DNA of 34,455 bases from an uncultured bacterium (GTDB lineage Bacteria > Bacillota > Clostridia > Oscillospirales > Acutalibacteraceae), in the NCBI GenBank assembly GCA_945949625.1, contig CAMFFI010000001.1:1-34455 (forward strand). Reading direction: 5' to 3'. Positions 29,967 through 34,455 of this stretch are shown here, piece by piece. The notes below the pieces were generated by a model that saw only the letters and a list, made by a program, of their open reading frames with translations, was not told the origin of the DNA and did no database searches. How positions within the stretch are numbered: position 1 is the stretch's first letter; each line of letters opens with the position of its first letter. Both the position numbers and the translations under genes were made by a program.

Positions 29967-30215
29967 TCACCTTCTTTCCCAAAGTTTTATGCCCCGCTCC
30001 ACGCATATGGCTTCCAGAATATCTGCTTTAACGCATAAATCGCGTTCGTACTTATCCCTTTCGATAATGTCGTCCATATCCCATCCGCGCTCATACATTT
30101 CTTCTGCTTCACTTCCAAGGCAATCGTATGAAGCGTCATAGTATTCCTTTTCCAATTCGGAATCGGATAGGCTTCTGGCCCATTTAATAAAGTGGAATTT
30201 CTCGGTTCGTGTCAT
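29967..30215 (-). CDS. Small acidic phage protein, unknown
   Basis: 82 aa, helical, with SELEKEYYDASYDCLGSEAE near 18 and WDMDDIIERDKYERDLCVKA near 45. No known domain. The start overlaps the preceding stop by 4 nt with AAGGTGCTAC as binding site. Its own end supplies the AAGGTGA for the following gene, a chain-like arrangement repeated through this block. Confidence 0.68.
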   Translation of the reverse strand: MTRTEKFHFIKWARSLSDSELEKEYYDASYDCLGSEAEEMYERGWDMDDIIERDKYERDLCVKADILEAICVERGIKLWERR

Positions 30216-30379
30216 GTAGCACCTTCTTTCCGTTCTCTCGGAAGTTTTACGGTGTTACCATCCGCAAAATCCTCACTGGAAAGTTGATATGATACAAGTT
30301 GCAATCCTGTGTTGGTGTATTCGACGCCATTGAAGAATCCACAAATAATACCATCAGGAATGTCAAGTGTAATCCTCAT
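30212..30379 (-). CDS. 55-aa protein, unknown
   Basis: Starts at the ATG 30379, 6-7 nt after GGAGG. The sequence MRITLDIPDGIICGFFNGVE is strand-like. LQLVSYQLSSEDFADGNTVK follows. No motif recognised. The overlap with the upstream gene by 17 nt and with the downstream gene by 4 nt supports coupled translation. Confidence 0.68.
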   Translation of the reverse strand: MRITLDIPDGIICGFFNGVEYTNTGLQLVSYQLSSEDFADGNTVKLPRERKEGAT

Positions 30380-30692
30380 GCTTGTCCTCCTTTTCGTCCA
30401 TCTTCGCCCCGCAGTTTGGGCAGTAATTCCAATCCCCAATATCGAAAAATGTAAAATCCCGCTTAACCATCGCGCTGCACTCTGGGCATTTGAGATAATC
30501 GTGGTCCTCAATCCATCTCCCATGCCGCACCGGCGCAACATCGGCGGTGGGCATATCTTCAATCATATAAATATAGTCAGCCGTACCGCAATAATCACAT
30601 TTCATATCTTTGAAATTTCGGCAGTTATAACAGCGTTCTTCTCTTATTTCTTCAATAAGATTATTCGCATCTATAAATCTTCGTTCAGCCAT
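30363..30692 (-). CDS. Zinc-ribbon protein, paralog 2
   Basis: 109 aa. Two zinc sites are likely: CYNCRNFKDMKCDYCG near 21 and CPECSAMV near 69 with NYCPNCGAKMDEKED near 88. A PVRHGRWIEDHDYLKC segment in the middle is typical of this large phage family. The end resembles the protein at 29525-29815 both in protein and in DNA, showing duplication. ATG follows GGAGGGCTGACA. Confidence 0.75.
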   Translation of the reverse strand: MAERRFIDANNLIEEIREERCYNCRNFKDMKCDYCGTADYIYMIEDMPTADVAPVRHGRWIEDHDYLKCPECSAMVKRDFTFFDIGDWNYCPNCGAKMDEKEDKHEDYT

Positions 30693-30694
30693 TG

Positions 30695-30868
30695 TCAGCC
30701 CTCCTTACCCTCGAGCTTTCTGATAATACTATTTGCCATAGTGTTTACGCCGTCTGTATATATTGCAAGATAAGCGAGATAATCATTATCATCGAATTTC
30801 TCCCACGGCATATTTTCTCCTATTATCTCGTGCTCAATTTTTAGCACATCTTCCTTTGTGATTTTCAT
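30695..30868 (-). CDS. 57-aa protein, unknown
   Basis: Starts MKITKEDVLKIEHEIIGENM, then PWEKFDDNDYLAYLAIYTDG, ending with KLEGKEG. The start overlaps the stop of the gene before it (ATGA) and GGAGGGCTGAAAA lies upstream. The product is acidic and helical, with no recognisable motif. Confidence 0.68.
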   Translation of the reverse strand: MKITKEDVLKIEHEIIGENMPWEKFDDNDYLAYLAIYTDGVNTMANSIIRKLEGKEG

Positions 30869-31248
30869 TTTTCAGCCCTCCCCTTTAAATAGTCCTCAAT
30901 CTTAACGCAGATTTTAATGCCTTCGTCTGCATGAGCGACCGGAAAGCTTGCAAGAATTCCCCGAAGCGTTTCCAATTCTTTCAGCAAAATCTGTTCCTCA
31001 CTTCTTATGTCTGCTCCGCAGTTCCAACAGAATTTCATCTCCGGCTTTTCAATTTTTGCTTTGCAATGAGGGCAATACCTTATCTTTGCCTCCGCTTCCT
31101 TTCTTTCTCGCTTTTGTTCTTTTGTAATAATATAAGCTAAAGAACTTATCGGTATAGTATACTTTTCAGATATTTCAGCTCTTGTAAGCCCAGCCTGTCT
31201 TTCTTCCATAACGGTCTTTATCATTTCGTCAGAATATATTTTTTTCAT
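30865..31248 (-). CDS. HTH plus zinc-ribbon protein
   Basis: 127 aa from the ATG at 31248 preceded by GGAGTGAAAACA. The N-terminus (MKKIYSDEMIKTVMEERQAG, LTRAEISEKYTIPISSLAYI) reads as a homeodomain-like helix-turn-helix as found in transposase-type or sigma-like DNA-binding domains. A zinc ribbon follows (CPHCKAKIEKPEMKFCWNCG), then a helix. It probably binds DNA. It follows the methyltransferase gene by 5 nt. Confidence 0.75.
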   Translation of the reverse strand: MKKIYSDEMIKTVMEERQAGLTRAEISEKYTIPISSLAYIITKEQKRERKEAEAKIRYCPHCKAKIEKPEMKFCWNCGADIRSEEQILLKELETLRGILASFPVAHADEGIKICVKIEDYLKGRAEK

Positions 31249-31253
31249 TGTTT

Positions 31254-33107
31254 TCACTCCTCTCCTAAATGATATTTTGTTACTGCAATGGGAAACTCCT
31301 CTATTTCGCTTGCCCATACCGCAGAGCCTTTGCCGTTCCATTCTTCCCAAACTAAAGGGAAACCGCCTATTCCGTCAAAAAGACTCGCCATCGTTGCCTT
31401 TCTTGCGTACTGTGCGGAAATCCTTTTACATAGAAATCGCCAGAACGGAAGGGCAATGCTGTTTCCGAGAGCCTTATATCTTAAAGAATCGGAAGAATCG
31501 TGTTTCTTGCCTTTGGAATCTATCCATTCTCCAATGTCCGTCCATCCGTCTGGAAATCCTTGAAGCCTTTCACATTCAAGCGGTGTGAGTCTGCGGACGG
31601 TTTGTGTATTTACTATCGGTGGGTCTTTGTATTGTCTTGCCAGTTGGCTCGGAGCCAACTGTTCATAAGCATTGAAAAATCCAACATCCGCACATATAAC
31701 CGCCTGTTGGTCGTGCATACAATTAAGAGCACCGACTTTTTCATGCAATCCCAACTGGTCAGCCTGTCCGTTTTCAATGCAAAGTGCCGTATAATCCGTT
31801 ACCCTATTTTCGTGGTCGCCGGTTATTGTGCAGACTGTCTTTCCGTCACCGTTTCCTCTGGCATCAAAAGTTTGCAAAACTGCCACTCCGCCTTGATTTT
31901 TACTTGGGTTTGGGTCAAAACAATCAAGCGTTTTAGCTATTTCAACTTTTCTGCAACCGCTATTTGGATTTTTGGATTTCATGCTGTTGCTTGCAAGTGA
32001 ATCAAAGCTATATGCAACCGCCGGTCTGTCTATGGTGTTGAGCGTGTAGCATTGGTCTGTTCTCCAACCTTTGCCGTTGCATCCTGCTGTGTCCGCTCGG
32101 TCTATTCCATTTCCTTGCAAACAATAAACAGTAGGCTGATGTCCGTGTTCCTGTGCTCTCAACGCACCCGCAACGTCTTCCGAAACTCCCATAACGCTAC
32201 CGCCTTGGTCGTTAAGGCACATTACTCCGTTTCTTCCTGTGGTCATTCCGCAATTAACTCCAAGTGTAGAAGAAACGTCTCCTGTAAGTGCTCCGTTATA
32301 ACCATCCATTCCGCAAACGGCAAATTGATTATCGCCCATATTTGCTCTCAAAGTTCCGCAAACATCCTCATAGCAATGTCCACCATCTCTTGACATAATT
32401 CCAGGCTCAAAACTTATTACGTTCATTATTTTCCCAGCATTTAATGTCGGAGATTGTTCTTGAGCGTAACCTATATTTCCGGCTTTAGCTCCCATATTTC
32501 CGTCAAACCCGCTTGAATTTCTAACGCTTCCTTCAGTTCCTTCGGAAGGTCTTTCCCTCTCTTCGCCGCCCGGTTCAGTATTCCTTGACAAGCTTTTGCA
32601 CTCAAAAAGTATTTCGGTTGCGGTTCTTCCTCCAAAATCTGCGACAAGCGAGATGCGTTTTCTTCGTTGGGGAACTCCCCAGTATTGCGCATCATGAGTT
32701 CTCCAAGCAACGCTCCATCCGTCTCCCACGATGCTTCCTGCTGTGGACCATCCTTTCGGAGGCACAGGCAAATCGGGAGCTTCCGGTTCTGCAATGCGGA
32801 TTGCTTCTTCGAGTACTGCGGCAAAGTCTTTTCCTTTGTTGGAGCTGAATGCTCCCGGCACGTTTTCCCATACCATGTATCGAGGTCGAACAGGGCGGTC
32901 TGCCCTTCCATTATTTCTTCGCACATCCTGCTCTCTCATCTCCTTAATAAGACGAATTTGTTCTATGTATAAGCCGGAACGCTCTCCGGCAAGTCCCGCT
33001 CTCTTTCCTGCGACAGAAAGGTCCTGGCAAGGACTTCCGCCGATTACGCAGTCAACAATCGGAACTTCGTAACCGTTTATTTTTGTAATATCGCCAAGAT
33101 GTATCAT
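31254..33107 (-). CDS. C5 cytosine DNA methyltransferase, circularly permuted
   Basis: 617 aa from the ATG at 33107, 6 nt after GGAGG. Motif order is unusual. The protein starts near motif III/IV with IHLGDITKINGYE and the catalytic GGSPCQDLSVAG (Cys about 27). VWENVPGAF (motif VI, about 80) and QRRKRISLVADF (motif VIII) follow, then a ~360-residue variable target region. RLTPLECERLQGFPD (motif IX) and YKALGNSIALP (motif X) come next. Only then does MASLFDGIGGF (motif I, about 575) and VWASEIEEF (motif II) end the chain. The C-terminal end TKYHLGEE would join naturally to the N-terminal start. It methylates cytosine in DNA, probably to protect phage DNA from host restriction. No restriction enzyme gene is seen nearby. 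Confidence 0.9.
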   Translation of the reverse strand: MIHLGDITKINGYEVPIVDCVIGGSPCQDLSVAGKRAGLAGERSGLYIEQIRLIKEMREQDVRRNNGRADRPVRPRYMVWENVPGAFSSNKGKDFAAVLEEAIRIAEPEAPDLPVPPKGWSTAGSIVGDGWSVAWRTHDAQYWGVPQRRKRISLVADFGGRTATEILFECKSLSRNTEPGGEERERPSEGTEGSVRNSSGFDGNMGAKAGNIGYAQEQSPTLNAGKIMNVISFEPGIMSRDGGHCYEDVCGTLRANMGDNQFAVCGMDGYNGALTGDVSSTLGVNCGMTTGRNGVMCLNDQGGSVMGVSEDVAGALRAQEHGHQPTVYCLQGNGIDRADTAGCNGKGWRTDQCYTLNTIDRPAVAYSFDSLASNSMKSKNPNSGCRKVEIAKTLDCFDPNPSKNQGGVAVLQTFDARGNGDGKTVCTITGDHENRVTDYTALCIENGQADQLGLHEKVGALNCMHDQQAVICADVGFFNAYEQLAPSQLARQYKDPPIVNTQTVRRLTPLECERLQGFPDGWTDIGEWIDSKGKKHDSSDSLRYKALGNSIALPFWRFLCKRISAQYARKATMASLFDGIGGFPLVWEEWNGKGSAVWASEIEEFPIAVTKYHLGEE

Positions 33108-33414
33108 AATCCTCCTCCTCCTCTTCCTCTTCGTCATTTTCAAAATTTCTCTCTATTAAAGAGAATGAATGTATTATTTAGTTGTAATAGTAGGTGCTGT
33201 GGAAAGTTTTTTAAAAGAGAAAAAAAGAGAATTTTATTTACTTTCCCACGGAAACAATTTTTCGGTGTTTTCTCTGAAAATTTCAGATAATTTTAAATAG
33301 AAAAGTGGAAAATCTGTTGAAAACTATGTTGAAAAAATGGTGAAAAGTTGAAAGTTTATAAAATTCCATTTTTTAGGATGTTGAAAACCTGTTGAAAAGT
33401 TGAAAACTATGCTT
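33108..33414. repeat. AT-rich gap with six GTTGAAA repeats
   Basis: No gene is seen in these 307 nt. The right half has GTTGAAA copies starting at 33316, 33328, 33347, 33380, 33391 and 33399, five of them continuing as GTTGAAAA. All read in the same direction on the plus strand. The left half is A/T-rich with purine runs and a TCTCT(A)TTAAAGAGA-type hairpin near 33153. Directly repeated short units next to SSB and methyltransferase genes could be replication iterons or binding sites for a regulator. A leftward promoter for the methyltransferase could lie here too. Confidence 0.55.
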
Positions 33415-33609
33415 TTATCCCCTCTCAAACTTCGGGCACTTTTTTATTGAATATGTTTCGTATTCAACACCGTGGTCTACTTTCTTTACTTTTTTTGCTT
33501 TCCACCCCGGAACCGGCTCAAGGCTTTCGCTCCATTCACAGCCGCCGCAGGCGTTTTTACAGTCCCAGCAAAGTTGGTCTGAAAAATAATATTCCTTCTT
33601 GTTATTCAT
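33415..33609 (-). CDS. 64-aa cysteine-rich protein
   Basis: From the ATG at 33609 after AAGGAGTGAAAAA. MNNKKEYYFSDQLCWDCKNA is followed by CGGCEWSESLEPVPGWKAKK and a final Cys in KKCPKFERG. The CWDC ... CGGC arrangement with the last Cys suggests a zinc or iron-sulfur site. A similar C-x-x-C-x(6-7)-C-x-x-C-W-S form occurs in many small Clostridia phage proteins of unknown use. It is the last gene before the repeat gap. Confidence 0.72.
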   Translation of the reverse strand: MNNKKEYYFSDQLCWDCKNACGGCEWSESLEPVPGWKAKKVKKVDHGVEYETYSIKKCPKFERG

Positions 33610-33626
33610 TTTTTCACTCCTTTTAA

Positions 33627-34073
33627 TCAAAAAGGAAGGTCGGAATCGTCGTACACTTCCTCAAATTCTTCGGCTGTTCCCTGCGCAACTGTACGGCTCT
33701 GTAAAGCTTCGTTTTCATCGGCAGATAAAACATCCGCGCTTGCAAAATAACCGCTTTCCTGCTGTGCTGTGCGTGCTCTGGGCGCAAATTCAACATTCTT
33801 TGCCGTAACTTCCGTTACCTTGCGCTTCTTGCCGTCTTTGTCCTCATAGGTTCGCGTGTTTACCGCTCCGTCAATTACAATGGGGTCGCCTTTTTTAAAA
33901 TATTTGCAGATAAACTCCGCTGTCTTTTCCCATGCAACCGTATCAATAAAATCCGCTCCGCGGTCTTTTCCTTTGTCCACCGCAAGTGTAAAAGCGCATA
34001 CACTCTTTCCGCTCGTTGTCTTTTTAAGCTCTGGGTCAGCTACAAATCTGCCCATAAGAAGTACAAAATTCAT
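33627..34073 (-). CDS. ssb: Single-stranded DNA-binding protein
   Basis: 148 aa from the ATG at 34073, 6 nt after GGAG; the open frame runs further upstream through the HNH gene but without a site. The OB-fold start is MNFVLLMGRFVADPELKKTT, then FTLAVDKGK, and FIDTVAWEKTAEFICKYFKK. The acidic tail ends DDSDLPF, the classical SSB C-terminus that recruits other replication proteins. It covers single-stranded DNA in phage replication and should cooperate with the Rad52-like protein. Confidence 0.95.
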   Translation of the reverse strand: MNFVLLMGRFVADPELKKTTSGKSVCAFTLAVDKGKDRGADFIDTVAWEKTAEFICKYFKKGDPIVIDGAVNTRTYEDKDGKKRKVTEVTAKNVEFAPRARTAQQESGYFASADVLSADENEALQSRTVAQGTAEEFEEVYDDSDLPF

Positions 34074-34340
34074 AAATAACTCCTCCCGAAAATTCTGATA
34101 AATTCGGCTTCGTCCCAGCCGTAGTTCTCCATAGCCTGTTTTTGCGCCCATTTACGCAGTGCAAGCATATTTTCAGCGTTAAAGTGCACTCCGTCCGGCG
34201 GCTCGTTGTGGCACTCGTGACAGAGGTTCACAACAAGCCCGTATTTCTCCGAAAGGCTCCGGTTAGCCCCACCGAAAATGTGCCTAATGATGGCGCTCCA
34301 AATTGCCGTACTTTCCGCACAATTCGCAGTGCCCCATCAT
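34070..34340 (-). pseudogene. HNH endonuclease with a frameshift
   Basis: The ATG at 34340 follows GGGAGTGATTAT. Translation gives MMGHCELCGKYGNLERHH and then a TAG at 34284-34286. In the next frame the protein continues without a break: HIFGGANRSLSEKYGLVVNL, CHECHNEPPDG and so on, ending in FGRSYL with a stop that overlaps the SSB start. Removing one T at about 34286 would give one continuous ~89-aa HNH protein with CxxC, HH and CHxCH motifs. It is either a real inactivating mutation, programmed frameshifting or a sequencing error. These small HNH proteins nick DNA and often aid packaging or recombination. Confidence 0.7.
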
Positions 34341-34345
34341 ATAAT

Positions 34346-34455
34346 CACTCCCTTTCGTCCTCCGCGAATCTGTATCTTGCATATGTTACAGGCTCGCCGT
34401 TTTGGTTTTTTGAGTGCTCAAATTCACGCACAATGCCGTAACCCATTGCCTTTAT
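34346..34455 (-). CDS. Partial CDS at right edge, unknown
   Basis: The reading frame enters from the right edge and ends at TGA 34346-34348. The visible part contains MGYGIVREFEHSKNQNGEPV (the ATG at about 34447 may or may not be the start), followed by TYARYRFAEDERE. Its stop is 5 nt before the HNH start and includes the HNH binding site. Function unknown. Confidence 0.5.

Noticed and set aside
29958..29972. CTGATGA sequences on the minus strand (about 15540, 27313, 29960) as ribozyme cores.
   Set aside because: They are start-codon or coding contexts without matching GAAA and stems.
1..34455. CRISPR arrays, insertion sequences, transposase or integrase genes.
   Set aside because: I looked for spaced direct repeats, terminal inverted repeats and DDE or recombinase motifs and saw none in the window.

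Overview
The window reads as most of a tailed bacteriophage genome (or an integrated copy of one). Its host is probably a low-to-mid-GC Clostridia-type Firmicute of the kind found in animal guts. The evidence is strong AGGAGG ribosome binding sites with some TTG/GTG starts, an ArpU/DUF1492-type late regulator, a KPGQSGNPKGRPP-type small terminase, an LL-H-type holin and many zinc-ribbon proteins. No tail sheath, tape measure or tail tube gene is visible. The structural set is portal, small connector-like protein, a P22 gp10-like hub candidate, fibres and one enormous internal-virion-like protein, which suggests a short-tailed (podovirus-like) virion. This assignment is by recognition of sequence motifs; no search was run.

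Almost everything is transcribed on the minus strand, so the map reads right to left. From 34455 to about 26100 lies an early/replication block: a partial gene, a frameshifted HNH nuclease, SSB, a cysteine-rich protein, a GTTGAAAA repeat region, a circularly permuted C5 cytosine methyltransferase, a run of small zinc-ribbon proteins, RusA, a secreted glucosaminidase-like enzyme, two MazG-like modules and the late regulator. From about 23093 to 19084 come tRNA-like sequences, small and large terminase, a 53-aa zinc protein, scaffold and capsid. From 19035 to 12213 are tail/fibre genes, followed by tandem terminators. From 12092 to 3252 are a membrane peptide, portal, connector and the 2229-aa giant. 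From 3237 to 1488 is the lysis cassette. After a 390-nt gap with a tRNA 3' end-like sequence, a small HTH protein, a Rad52-like annealing protein and a partial gene run off the left edge.

The exception is a plus-strand island at 23618-25843, with six small genes inserted between the terminase operon and the late regulator. It has its own promoter candidate and is closed by terminators. Between its second and third genes is a sequence that matches a type I hammerhead self-cleaving ribozyme: CTGATGA, GAAA and GTC core, three helices, and a stem I internal loop. Two copies of another hairpin element with differing but paired outer stems precede later genes. This island, with RNA elements between most of its genes, is the most unusual part of the window.

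Other points worth attention are the capsid protein with a C-terminal Ig-like/chitobiase-like extension, a tandem duplication of a MazG-like gene plus a tiny membrane peptide, a portal gene far from the capsid genes, and an 18-base identity between the giant virion gene and a zinc-finger gene.
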